A stretch of 64,000 bases of DNA from Zoogloea dura (GTDB taxonomy: Bacteria > Pseudomonadota > Gammaproteobacteria > Burkholderiales > Rhodocyclaceae), in assembly GCF_012927165.1 (NCBI RefSeq), contig NZ_JABBGA010000017.1, forward strand, positions 47,573 to 111,572, written 5' to 3'. Under the pieces are notes generated by a model that was not told the DNA's origin, did not search any database, and saw nothing but the letters and a program-made list of their open reading frames with translations. Positions 1-8,185 of this stretch are shown piece after piece (the first letter of the stretch is position 1; every line of letters begins with the position of its first letter). The position numbers and the translations under genes were made by a program.

Positions 1-373
1 ACTGCCCGAACTGATCTCAAAGGAGCCCCTCGGCCCGGCCGTACGGCGCGGCGACGACGAGTGGTTCGCCATCGTCAAATGGACCGTCAATGCGCTGATC
101 GAGGCCGAAGAGCTGGGCATCACCCAGGCCCGGGTGGACAGCCTCAAGTCGTCCGCCGACCCGTCGGTACAACGCTTCCTCGGGGTAGGCGAAGATCTCG
201 GCAAGAACCTCGGCCTGGACCGCAACTGGGCCGCCCGGGCGGTCAAGGCGGTGGGCAACTATGGCGAGATCTTCAACCGCAACCTGGGGGCCGAGTCACC
301 CCTCAAGCTGCCCCGCGGCCTCAACGCCCAGTGGAACAAGGGCGGCATCCTGTACGCCCTGCCCCTGCGCTGA
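1..373 (+). CDS. aapJ: Amino-acid ABC transporter periplasmic binding protein, C-terminal part (AapJ/BztA type)
   Basis: The reading frame is open from the window edge, so the start and most of the protein are missing. The visible ~123 residues end in an Ala-Pro-Leu-rich tail (GGILYALPLR) typical of the general L-amino-acid binding proteins AapJ/BztA. The stretch DEWFAIVKWTVNALIEAEE is the conserved C-terminal lobe of solute-binding family 3. It would bind polar amino acids in the periplasm and deliver them to the two permeases that follow. The first permease starts three bases after the stop codon, so the genes form one operon. Family assignment is from recognised sequence; the exact substrate is inferred. 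Confidence 0.85.
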   Translation, partial: LPELISKEPLGPAVRRGDDEWFAIVKWTVNALIEAEELGITQARVDSLKSSADPSVQRFLGVGEDLGKNLGLDRNWAARAVKAVGNYGEIFNRNLGAESPLKLPRGLNAQWNKGGILYALPLR

Positions 374-376
374 CCC

Positions 377-1339
377 ATGGCCGGACGCCGCCGCAGCGCC
401 TGGCTGGCCCAGGCCCTGATCCTCGCCGCCGTGCTGGCGCTGGCCGCGCTGCTGGCCACCACCACGGCCGGCCACCTGCAGGAACGGGGCATCCGCAGCG
501 GCTTTGATTTTCTGCTGGAACCGGCGGGCTTCGCCCTCGGCGAAAGCCTGCTGCCCTTCGAGCCCGGCGACACCACCCTGCGGGCCTTTGCCGCCGGCCT
601 GCTCAACACCTTGCGGGTGGCCCTGCCGGCCGCTGCCCTGGCCCTTCTGATCGGCATCGCCGCGGGCTTCGGCCGACTCGCCGAAAACCCGCTGCTGCGC
701 GGCCTGGCCGGCGCCTTCGTCACCGGCGTGCGCAACCTGCCGCTGCTGCTCCACCTGCTGGCCTGGTACTTCATCCTGACCGACCTGCTGCCGCCCGGCG
801 ACGCCGCCTTCAACCCGCTGCCCGGCGTGTTCCTGAGCAAGTCCGGGCTGGCCCTGCCCTGGTGGGGCGAGGCCGGATTCGAGATCCCGCAACCTGCCGG
901 CTTCGGCCTGGAAGGCGGCGCCAACCTGACCCCCGAATACCTGGCCCTGCTGGTCGGCCTGTCGGTCTACAGTGCCGCCTACATCGCCGAGACCCTGCGC
1001 GGCGCAGTGCTGGCCCTGCCCCCCGGCCAGCGCCTGTCAGCGCTCGCCCTGGGCATGAGCGCGCGCCAGGCCTTCCTGCTCGTCCTACTGCCCCAGGCCT
1101 GGCGGGCAGCCCTGCCGCCGGTGACCAGCCAGATCCTCAACCTGCTCAAGAACGCCTCCCTGGCGGTGGCCATCGGCTACCCCGACCTGGTGTCGGTGGC
1201 CGGTACCAGCCTCAACCAGACCGGCCGGGCGATCGAATGCCTGAGCATCGTGGTGGCGGTGTATCTGGCCCTCTCCCTGTTCGCCGCGGCAATCAGCCAC
1301 CGGCTGGAAGCACGCCTGTTCCGGGAGCAGGGGGAATGA
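377..1339 (+). CDS. aapQ: Amino-acid ABC transporter permease, first subunit (AapQ-like)
   Basis: This 320-residue inner-membrane protein has an N-terminal transmembrane segment (about residues 12-32), then a binding-protein-dependent permease domain with several hydrophobic helices. An EAA-type loop near residues 210-245 (LPPGQRLSALALGMSARQ) is the contact point for the ATPase. It is shorter than typical AapQ proteins (about 400 residues), mainly in the periplasmic region before the transport domain. It sits three bases after the binding-protein gene and overlaps the next permease by four bases (ATGA), so translation is probably coupled. Substrate range is inferred from the family. Confidence 0.88.
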   Translation: MAGRRRSAWLAQALILAAVLALAALLATTTAGHLQERGIRSGFDFLLEPAGFALGESLLPFEPGDTTLRAFAAGLLNTLRVALPAAALALLIGIAAGFGRLAENPLLRGLAGAFVTGVRNLPLLLHLLAWYFILTDLLPPGDAAFNPLPGVFLSKSGLALPWWGEAGFEIPQPAGFGLEGGANLTPEYLALLVGLSVYSAAYIAETLRGAVLALPPGQRLSALALGMSARQAFLLVLLPQAWRAALPPVTSQILNLLKNASLAVAIGYPDLVSVAGTSLNQTGRAIECLSIVVAVYLALSLFAAAISHRLEARLFREQGE

Positions 1340-2400
1340 GCTTCGGCAGCCTGCGCCGGACCCTCTTCGGTGACCCCCTCAACACCCTGCTGAGCCTGGG
1401 CGTGCTGGCACTGCTGGCCTGGAGCCTGCCGGCCCTGTTGCGCTGGGCCGTGCTGGAGGCACAGTTCGCCGCCGACGTGGGGGCCTGCGAGGCCCTCGAT
1501 CACCGGGGCGCGTGCTGGGGCGTGGTGGCGGAGAAAGCCCGTTTCATCCTGCTCGGGCGCTATCCGGCGGAGCAGGCCTGGTGCCCGGTGCTGGCGGCCC
1601 TGCTGATCATCGGCGGCTGGCTGGGAGCGGCCTCCGGCCGCCTGCCCGGTGCCGCCGTGGCCAGCTGCCTGCTGCTGCCCCCGCTCCTCGCCTTCCCACT
1701 GCTAGGCGGCGGCTTCGCCGGGCTGGAGACGGTGCCCACCGAACTGTGGGGCGGCCTGCCCCTGACCCTGCTGCTGACCGGAGCCGGGCTGGCCGGCGCC
1801 CTGCCGCTGGGCATCGCCATCGCCTACGGGCGCCGCTCGTCCCTGCACCTGCTGCGCGCCCTGCTCACCGCAGGGGTCGAGCTGGCGCGGGGCATTCCTC
1901 TGGTGGCGGCACTGTTCATGGCGTCTTTCCTGCTGCCCCTGTTCTTCCCGGAAGGCGGAGGGCTGGACATGCTGTGGCGGGTGCTGATCGCCATCGTGCT
2001 GTTCGCCGCGGCCTATCTCTCCGAGATCGTGCGCGGCGGGCTGCAGGCCTTTCCCGCCGGGCAGCGGGACGCCGCCGCCGCCCTGGGTTTCAGCCCCTGG
2101 CAGACCGAGCGCTGGATCGTCCTGCCCCAGGTGCTGCGCCAGGTGGCGCCTTCGCTCGCCAACAGCGCCATCGCCCTGTTCAAGGACACCTCTCTGGTCA
2201 CCGTGGTGAGCCTCTACGAGCTGACCGGCTCCCTAGGCCTGGCCCTCGCCGGGGACGCCCAGTGGCGCCCCTTCTACCTCGAGGCCTGGCTGTTCATCGC
2301 GGCCATCTACTGGATCGGCTGCAGCCTGATCGCCCGCCTGGCCCAGCTGGCAACCCGCGGTGCCGCCCCCCGCCCCCAGGCCGATCCACCCGGCAATTAG
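1336..2400 (+). CDS. aapM: Amino-acid ABC transporter permease, second subunit (AapM-like)
   Basis: This 354-residue permease pairs with the preceding one to form the membrane channel. The ATG overlaps the upstream stop codon as ATGA, which fixes the start. A large extracytoplasmic loop with Cys residues (around DVGACEALDHRGACWG) separates the first helix from the rest. The EAA loop is clear (LQAFPAGQRDAAAALGFSP), followed by hydrophobic helices to the C-terminus. In known aap/bzt operons an ATPase gene (aapP) follows. Here the next gene is on the opposite strand and the stop codons overlap, so the ATPase must be encoded elsewhere. Confidence 0.88.
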   Translation: MSFGSLRRTLFGDPLNTLLSLGVLALLAWSLPALLRWAVLEAQFAADVGACEALDHRGACWGVVAEKARFILLGRYPAEQAWCPVLAALLIIGGWLGAASGRLPGAAVASCLLLPPLLAFPLLGGGFAGLETVPTELWGGLPLTLLLTGAGLAGALPLGIAIAYGRRSSLHLLRALLTAGVELARGIPLVAALFMASFLLPLFFPEGGGLDMLWRVLIAIVLFAAAYLSEIVRGGLQAFPAGQRDAAAALGFSPWQTERWIVLPQVLRQVAPSLANSAIALFKDTSLVTVVSLYELTGSLGLALAGDAQWRPFYLEAWLFIAAIYWIGCSLIARLAQLATRGAAPRPQADPPGN

Positions 2401-3725
2401 CCGACCGGCGCGCTCAGCGGGACGGGAGGCGCGTCCCGCCCCCCCTGCCGGGCCAGCCAGGCCGAGAACCAGACCGTCACCCCTTCCCGCTCCTCCATCA
2501 GGACGCCGGCCTCGCCCCCCATCTGCGCAGCCAGGTGGCGCAGATGCAGGAGGCGCAGACCGAATGCGCCGGAGGTCCCCAAGGCTCCGCCGCCGCCGGG
2601 CTCCGCGTCCTGCATCAGTTGCGCAATCTGCCCCGGTGCAAGGCCGACCACACAGCCCCTGAGCCTGAACTCGACGAGCACCCCAAGACGGCTCTCCCTT
2701 GCGCTGCGTACCTCCAGCGTGATGCTGCCGGGCCGGGCCGGGCTGAGGCCCTGGGCCACCAGGCTGTGCAGAGCGTGGGTCATGCGCGCTCCGTCACCTA
2801 GCAGGCATGCGGGCAGCGGTGTCATGTCGACATGCAAATACGGCCCCCGCCCCGCAGCAGTAGAGGTGTGGCTGACGATGACCTGTCCGATGATTTCATC
2901 CAGCGCCATCCTGTCCACATTCAGCGAGAAGTCAGCGGCATTGGCGTTGGCACGGGTGATATCAGCGACCGCATCGACCAGTCCCAGCAAGTGCCGAGCC
3001 GCGCCGCGCAGGCGTTCGCGACGGCCCGCGTGCTGCAGGCCATCACCCTGTCCATCACCCTGCAACAGACCCAGGATGGCATGAACCGCCGGCCTCATCT
3101 CGCCGGCCGCCGCCACCATGAAGTCATTGCGGGCGCGGCCGTCGCGCTGTGCCTGCTCGAGCCCGGCCTGCAAGGCCCTCAGGCGGGAGGGCTCCCCGGT
3201 CTCCAAGGCAACGAACATCAGGACATGGACCAGGACGACCGCGGCCAGCAGGTAATCCAGCGGAGTCCCGGCCTGCAGCAGCAGGGTCAGCATCGGCACG
3301 CCTAGCAGGCCTGCGCAGATCCGCAGCCTGAGCGGCTCGGCAGCCACCAGCGGACGGACAAAGCGCGCCACACCACTGAGCACCCCCGCCAGCAGGAAGC
3401 ACAGTGACTCACTCGCCTCCTGCGCCAGCAGCGGGACAACGATGGCCCAGGCCGTGGCCAGCAGCACCGCGGCGTCCGCGCAAGAACGCGGATCCTCCCG
3501 AGCGGCCTCCGCGGCCATGGCATCCCGCTGTGCCCTGACCAGATGGAGGCCCGCCAGGAAAATGCCGGCAAACCACGCCAGCAGTGACAGCATTGACTGC
3601 CTTCCCTCCACAGCCACGGCGGCCAGCAGCAACAAGCCGAGGCCGAGACTGGCCACCCAGGCCGCGCGGAAGTCACGAGCTGAGGCCGCAATAATGCGGA
3701 CGGAAGCAGGCAGCGAATACATCAT
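2397..3725 (-). CDS. Membrane protein resembling a sensor histidine kinase but lacking catalytic residues
   Basis: This 442-residue protein has about six hydrophobic segments in residues 1-180, then a region laid out like a HisKA plus HATPase core. Where a kinase has a phospho-accepting SHE-R-TP motif, this protein has AAGEMRPAVHAILG, so the His is replaced by Gly. The N-box Asn positions read S and Q (ALHSLVAQGL). The DTGIG ATP-binding loop reads GCVVGLAP. The last G-box region survives as FGLRLLHLRHLAAQMGG. Fold similarity is my alignment by eye. If correct, this is a pseudokinase that senses or binds without phosphorylating. It is convergent with the amino-acid permease and no response regulator gene is adjacent. 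Confidence 0.7.
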   Translation of the reverse strand: MMYSLPASVRIIAASARDFRAAWVASLGLGLLLLAAVAVEGRQSMLSLLAWFAGIFLAGLHLVRAQRDAMAAEAAREDPRSCADAAVLLATAWAIVVPLLAQEASESLCFLLAGVLSGVARFVRPLVAAEPLRLRICAGLLGVPMLTLLLQAGTPLDYLLAAVVLVHVLMFVALETGEPSRLRALQAGLEQAQRDGRARNDFMVAAAGEMRPAVHAILGLLQGDGQGDGLQHAGRRERLRGAARHLLGLVDAVADITRANANAADFSLNVDRMALDEIIGQVIVSHTSTAAGRGPYLHVDMTPLPACLLGDGARMTHALHSLVAQGLSPARPGSITLEVRSARESRLGVLVEFRLRGCVVGLAPGQIAQLMQDAEPGGGGALGTSGAFGLRLLHLRHLAAQMGGEAGVLMEEREGVTVWFSAWLARQGGRDAPPVPLSAPVG

Positions 3726-3797
3726 GGACAGCGCACCTCACCCTGCATGGGGAACAAGCCCCCATTATGGGGAAAATATGCGCTGGAGCGGAAAGCC

Positions 3798-4688
3798 TCA
3801 GCGGATCGTCGTCCCCGCCTCCTCGAGCATGCAGGCCAGTCGTGAGACGCCCGGACCGCACAGATCCGGATCGGCAAGCACCAGGTACATGTCGGCAAAG
3901 CGCACTTCCATGCCCCCCAGCGGCAGGACCTTCAGGCTCCCCTCTTCCAATTCACGGCGGATGCGGGCCTCCGGATACCAGGCAAAGCCATGGCCGGCCA
4001 CGGCTGCGGCAATCGACGTGGCCATGCTGCTGAAGGTCCAGCGCTGTTCCACCTCGATGGTGAGGCTGCGGGAAGTACGGCTCGATCCCGTTTCCCGCAC
4101 CATCAGGTGGCGATGGGCACGCAGATCCTTCTCGCCCAGCACCCGCCCGGCCTGATGCAGGGGGTGCGATGCAGCGGCCACGGCCACCAGGCGCATGCGC
4201 AGCATTGGCTTGCCAAGGAAACCCGGCGGCACGTGGGGAGTCACCGCCAGATCGGCCTGGCCGGTGAGCAGAGCTTCACCGGTTCCGCCCATCACCGATT
4301 CGATCACCTCCACCCGGGTTCGCGGGGCTTCGGCACCAAAGCGGGCCAGGCAATCGACCAGCACCTCCGGCGGAAAGAGGATCTCCACCGCCAGGCCGAT
4401 CTCCGCCTCCCAGCCCGCGGAGAGCTTGCGGGCGGCCTGCTCCAGGTCACTGGCCTCGGCCACCAGGGCCAGGGCCCGGCGATGGAGCATGCGCCCGGTC
4501 GGCGTAAGCACCGCCTTGCGCCCCTGGATCTCGAAGGCTTTCACACCCAACTGGGACTCGATCTTCTGCACCGCGTAGGTGACCGCCGACTGGCTCTTGT
4601 GCAAGGCCTCGGCAGCCTGGGCATAGCCCCCCGCTTCAACCACCGCGATGAGCGCGCGCCACTGCTCCAGGGAAATGTGGGGAGTCAT
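3798..4688 (-). CDS. LysR-family transcriptional regulator next to azoR
   Basis: The ~296-residue protein has an N-terminal winged helix-turn-helix (SLEQWRALIAVVEAGGY, AAEALHKSQSAVTYAVQKIE) followed by the periplasmic-binding-protein-like co-inducer domain. I chose the ATG at 4688; an in-frame GTG two codons upstream is also possible. It is transcribed away from azoR and the pirin gene. This LysR / azoreductase / pirin order is common in proteobacteria, and the regulator probably controls both genes in response to electrophiles or quinones. The inducer is not visible from sequence. Confidence 0.9.
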   Translation of the reverse strand: MTPHISLEQWRALIAVVEAGGYAQAAEALHKSQSAVTYAVQKIESQLGVKAFEIQGRKAVLTPTGRMLHRRALALVAEASDLEQAARKLSAGWEAEIGLAVEILFPPEVLVDCLARFGAEAPRTRVEVIESVMGGTGEALLTGQADLAVTPHVPPGFLGKPMLRMRLVAVAAASHPLHQAGRVLGEKDLRAHRHLMVRETGSSRTSRSLTIEVEQRWTFSSMATSIAAAVAGHGFAWYPEARIRRELEEGSLKVLPLGGMEVRFADMYLVLADPDLCGPGVSRLACMLEEAGTTIR

Positions 4689-4803
4689 CTGCACGGGCCA
4701 AACCTATCCATTAATTCGATCATTAGAAGCTAAATCTTCTTCTTTTTTATCTTCCTGGTAAATCATTAAATAGCAACACCAACCCACCCGATGGAGCAAT
4801 CAA
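4689..4803. promoter_or_regulatory. AT-rich divergent promoter region between LysR gene and azoR
   Basis: This gap is strikingly AT-rich compared with its neighbours. It carries ATCATTA twice in direct orientation (4719-4725 and 4762-4768) and a TAAT-N6-ATTA dyad near 4712-4725. LysR regulators usually bind imperfect dyads in such divergent regions, so these are candidate operator elements. Assignment is by position and composition only. Confidence 0.45.
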
Positions 4804-5406
4804 ATGAGCACCCTTCTGAAGATCAATGCCAGCCTGTTTTCCAGCCAGGGGCAGTCCAGCCAGTTGGCCGACCGCTTCGTGGCCGCCCGCCTCGCCGCCC
4901 ATCCGGACACCCGGGTGATCAGCCGTGACCTGGCCGCCGAAGCGGTGCCCCACCTGGATGCCGCCCGCTTCCTGTCCTTCCTGGCCAAGCCCGAGGAACG
5001 CAGCGCCGAACAGCAGGCGGTGGTGAGCTTCTCCGACGCGCTGATCGCCGAGATCCGCGAGGCCGACGAGGTCGTGATCGGCCTGCCCATGTACAACTTC
5101 GGCATTCCTTCGACTCTGAAGGCCTACTTCGACCACATCGCCCGCGCCGGCGTGACCTTCCGCTACACCGCCAATGGCCCCGAAGGCCTGCTCGGCGGCA
5201 AGAAGGTGCATGTCTTCGCGGCCCGCGGTGGCCTGTATGCCGGTACGCCGAAGGACAGCCAGACCACCTATGTGCGAGACTTCCTGGGCTTCATCGGCAT
5301 CACCGACGTGGAATTTGTGTATGCCGAAGGCCTGAACATGGGTGAAGACAGCAAAAGCGCCGCCCTCAGCGCCGCCCACCGCCAGCTCGAACAACTGGCC
5401 GCCTGA
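4804..5406 (+). CDS. azoR: FMN-dependent NADH:quinone/azo reductase
   Basis: This 200-residue flavodoxin-fold protein has the family's usual length. The N-terminus has the FMN phosphate-binding pattern (INASLFSSQGQSSQLAD) and the middle has the PMYNFGIP signature, followed by the FDHI region, both characteristic of AzoR/AcpD. It reduces quinones and azo dyes by two electrons using NADH in the cytoplasm, and likely protects against electrophilic quinones. It is followed 15 bases later by a pirin gene behind a good ribosome binding site (CAGGAG), so the two form an operon. Confidence 0.95.
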   Translation: MSTLLKINASLFSSQGQSSQLADRFVAARLAAHPDTRVISRDLAAEAVPHLDAARFLSFLAKPEERSAEQQAVVSFSDALIAEIREADEVVIGLPMYNFGIPSTLKAYFDHIARAGVTFRYTANGPEGLLGGKKVHVFAARGGLYAGTPKDSQTTYVRDFLGFIGITDVEFVYAEGLNMGEDSKSAALSAAHRQLEQLAA

Positions 5407-5421
5407 CACAGGAGACACGCC

Positions 5422-6282
5422 ATGACCACACGCAGCCTCGAACGGATCATTCCCTCCATCCCCGTCTCCGACGGGGCCGGGGTCAAGCTGAGGCGCAGCC
5501 TGGGCCAGAGCCAGGGGCTGCGTCTGGACCCCTTCCTGATGCTCGACGAGTTCGCCTCGGACAATCCGGACGACTACATCGCCGGCTTCCCGCCGCACCC
5601 CCACCGGGGCTTCGAGACAGTGACCTACATGCTGGCCGGGGACTTCGAACATGAAGACCACCTGGGCCACAAGGGCCACCTGCGCGGCGGTGGCGCCCAG
5701 TGGATGACGGCCGGGCGCGGCATCATCCATTCGGAAATGCCCCTGCAGGAATCAGGTCGCCTGCACGGCTTCCAGTTCTGGATCAACCTGCCGGCGGCCG
5801 AGAAGATGAAGCCGGCAGCCTATCGGGACATCCAGCCCGAAGAGATTCCCCTGGTGAGCATTGCCGGTGGCACAGCCAAGGTCGTGGCGGGGCAGATGGA
5901 AGACAGCGAGGGGCGAGGCATTGCCGGGCCGATCCAGGGGCTCAGCACGGCCCCGCTCTTCCTCGACGTACGACTGGAAGCTGGCGCTACCTTCAGCCAG
6001 GCAGTTGCCGAGGGGCACTCGGCCTTCCTGTACCCCTATGAAGGCACGCTGCAGGTCGGCGACAGCCCGGCATCCCGCACGCTGGCAGCCCGTCAGGCGG
6101 GTGTGCTGTCCCCTGGCAGCCGGATCGCGGTACAGGCCGGTCCGGCGGGTGCGGCCTTCCTGCTGCTGGCGGCACGCCCCCTGGGCGAGCCGGTCGTCCA
6201 GTACGGGCCTTTCGTGATGAACACGCGTGAGGAAATCGAGCAGGCTCTCGACGATTACCGGACGGGGAAGCTGGCGGCCTGA
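5422..6282 (+). CDS. Pirin family bicupin protein
   Basis: The 286-residue protein has two cupin domains. The N-terminal one shows the pirin metal-binding pattern (FPPHPHRGFETVTYML, then HLRGGGAQWMTAGRGIIHSE) with conserved His and Glu residues. Some pirins oxidise flavonoids such as quercetin, and others act as redox-sensing partners. Co-transcription with azoR suggests a role with quinone-like compounds. The precise substrate cannot be read from sequence. Confidence 0.93.
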   Translation: MTTRSLERIIPSIPVSDGAGVKLRRSLGQSQGLRLDPFLMLDEFASDNPDDYIAGFPPHPHRGFETVTYMLAGDFEHEDHLGHKGHLRGGGAQWMTAGRGIIHSEMPLQESGRLHGFQFWINLPAAEKMKPAAYRDIQPEEIPLVSIAGGTAKVVAGQMEDSEGRGIAGPIQGLSTAPLFLDVRLEAGATFSQAVAEGHSAFLYPYEGTLQVGDSPASRTLAARQAGVLSPGSRIAVQAGPAGAAFLLLAARPLGEPVVQYGPFVMNTREEIEQALDDYRTGKLAA

Positions 6283-6377
6283 ACCGGAATCACGCGAGTC
6301 TGATCACCCGGGTCTGCCCGGCCCGGCCGGGCCTCCCGGAGACATCCCCTGACGGGTGAGCCCGGGCCCCGGCATGC

Positions 6378-7547
6378 TCAGCCGGCCTTGACGGCCATAT
6401 CCCCTTCGTCCTCGGGTTCGTCCCGGAAATTGCGGGCGATGGCGGCGAAATCGCCCGCCACCCGCATCAGGGCGTCCACCAGGTCGGGATCGAAATGACG
6501 GCCTTTCTCGGCGGCGATCATCTCGAGCGCCTGCTCATGGGGAAACGGCGGCTTGTAGACCCGCCGTGAGATCAGCGCATCGTAGACATCGGCAACCGCC
6601 ATCAGCCGCGCGGAGACAGGGATCGCGTCGCCGGCGAGCCCCTGCGGATAGCCGCTGCCATCCCAGCGCTCATGGTGCCCATAGGCGATCTCGGCGGCGT
6701 AGCGGAGGAAGGAGGCATCGGCCTCGCCTCCCAGGGCCTTCTCGGCCTGCAGAATGGCCTTCTGGCCGTATTCGCAGTGCTGCTTCATGATGAACCACTC
6801 TTCCGGCGTCAGCTTGCCCGGCTTGAGCAGGATCGCATCCGGCGTGGCCACCTTGCCCACATCGTGGAGAGGGGCCGACTTGAACAGCAGCTGGATCACA
6901 TCCTCGTCCAGTTCATGGCGGAAACGCGGATGGTCCCGCAGTTCCTCGGCCAGGATCCTCACGTAGTGCTGGGTCCGCCGGATATGGTTGCCGGTCTCGT
7001 TGTCGCGGGCCTCGGCCAGGGCACAGAAGGCGGTGATGGTGGCCGCCTGGGCCGCGATCACCTCCTGCTTGCTCGCCACCAGGCGCCGGGATTGCTCGCT
7101 GATCTCGGTGGTACGCTCGGCGACGATCAGCTCCAGATCGGCATTGCGCCGCTCCAGGGCACGGGTGGCCCGGGACAACGCCAGATGGGTACGTACCCGG
7201 GCAAGCACCACGGTCGGCGAGATCGGCTTGTGGATGAAATCCTCCGCCCCCAGGGAGAAACCCAGCTCCTCGTCTTCCGGCCGGTCGAGGCCGGTCAGAA
7301 ACATCACGGGGATCATCCGGGTGGTCTCCGACGACTTGAGACGCCGACATACCTCGAAGCCGTCCACTTCGGGCATCATCACATCGAGCAGGATGAGGTC
7401 GGCAACGCCACCGTCCGTCAGGTAAGCAAGCGCCTCCGTGCCACTGAAAGCCGGATGCACTTCGTAATGCTCCGACAGAATATCCTCCAGGATCAGGAGG
7501 TTGTCTGCCTGGTCGTCCACAATCAATACATGGGCGCGCTGTTTCAT
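6378..7547 (-). CDS. Response regulator with HD-GYP cyclic-di-GMP phosphodiesterase domain
   Basis: This 389-residue protein has an N-terminal receiver domain (VLIVDDQADN, phospho-acceptor Asp in LILLDVMMPEVDG) and a coiled linker around residues 125-170. The C-terminal HD-GYP domain has intact HDVGK and HHERWDGSGYP motifs, so it should hydrolyse cyclic-di-GMP in the cytoplasm when phosphorylated (RpfG-like). No partner kinase is adjacent. It is convergent with the pirin gene and divergent from the DNA glycosylase gene. Confidence 0.93.
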   Translation of the reverse strand: MKQRAHVLIVDDQADNLLILEDILSEHYEVHPAFSGTEALAYLTDGGVADLILLDVMMPEVDGFEVCRRLKSSETTRMIPVMFLTGLDRPEDEELGFSLGAEDFIHKPISPTVVLARVRTHLALSRATRALERRNADLELIVAERTTEISEQSRRLVASKQEVIAAQAATITAFCALAEARDNETGNHIRRTQHYVRILAEELRDHPRFRHELDEDVIQLLFKSAPLHDVGKVATPDAILLKPGKLTPEEWFIMKQHCEYGQKAILQAEKALGGEADASFLRYAAEIAYGHHERWDGSGYPQGLAGDAIPVSARLMAVADVYDALISRRVYKPPFPHEQALEMIAAEKGRHFDPDLVDALMRVAGDFAAIARNFRDEPEDEGDMAVKAG

Positions 7548-7654
7548 GCCTTCGTCCTGATGTTCATGTTATCCGCCCTGCAGCCACATTCCCTACCGGC
7601 TTGATATCGGCAGTCGCCGCTGCTTTTTTCAATCGTAGCCAAAACGAGCCAAGC

Positions 7655-8158
7655 ATGCTTCAGATTCAAGGTTTTCCACCCGTCGCCACCGCCTCCGCCC
7701 ACACACTGATCCTGGGTAGCATGCCCGGCGAAGCCTCCCTGCAGGCGGGCCGATATTACGCGAATCCGCGCAACCATTTCTGGTCGGTGATGGGGCATCT
7801 GATCAATGCCGGCCCCGAATTGCCGTATGAAGTCCGGTTGCGGCGGCTGACCGACGCAGGCTTCGCCCTGTGGGACGTACTCGAAGCCTGCGAGCGGCAG
7901 GGCAGCCTTGACAGCAATATCGTCCGGGACAGCATCGTACCCAATAATTTTGAAGACTTCCTGCGGCAATATCCGCACATTACCCGCATTTTCTTCAACG
8001 GCACGACAGCGGAGGCCGCCTTCCGGCGCCATGTGCTGGACAGCTTGCCGGTGACGGGGATCCAGCTCGTGCGCCTGCCGTCAACCAGCCCGGCCAACGC
8101 CCGCTATACGCTGGAGAAACATCTGCAGGCCTGGCAGGTCATCTGCAGGGCCGGCTGA
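7655..8158 (+). CDS. DNA-deoxyinosine glycosylase family protein (uracil-DNA glycosylase superfamily)
   Basis: This ~167-residue protein opens with the superfamily motif ILGSMPGEASL and the NPRNHFW region, and ends with a LPSTSPAN motif. That pattern matches the hypoxanthine-DNA glycosylase branch, which excises deaminated adenine from DNA. The ATG at 7655 places the catalytic fold close to the N-terminus as in homologues; an upstream TTG at 7601 would add residues without family similarity. It is a single-gene unit between HD-GYP and phaC. Confidence 0.87.
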   Translation: MLQIQGFPPVATASAHTLILGSMPGEASLQAGRYYANPRNHFWSVMGHLINAGPELPYEVRLRRLTDAGFALWDVLEACERQGSLDSNIVRDSIVPNNFEDFLRQYPHITRIFFNGTTAEAAFRRHVLDSLPVTGIQLVRLPSTSPANARYTLEKHLQAWQVICRAG

Positions 8159-8185
8159 AGGCGCCCGGCCCTTGAGCAAGAACGA

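Noticed and set aside
6283..6377. Terminator between pirin and HD-GYP genes
   Set aside because: GC-rich inverted words such as GCCCGGCC are present but no T-run follows on either strand.
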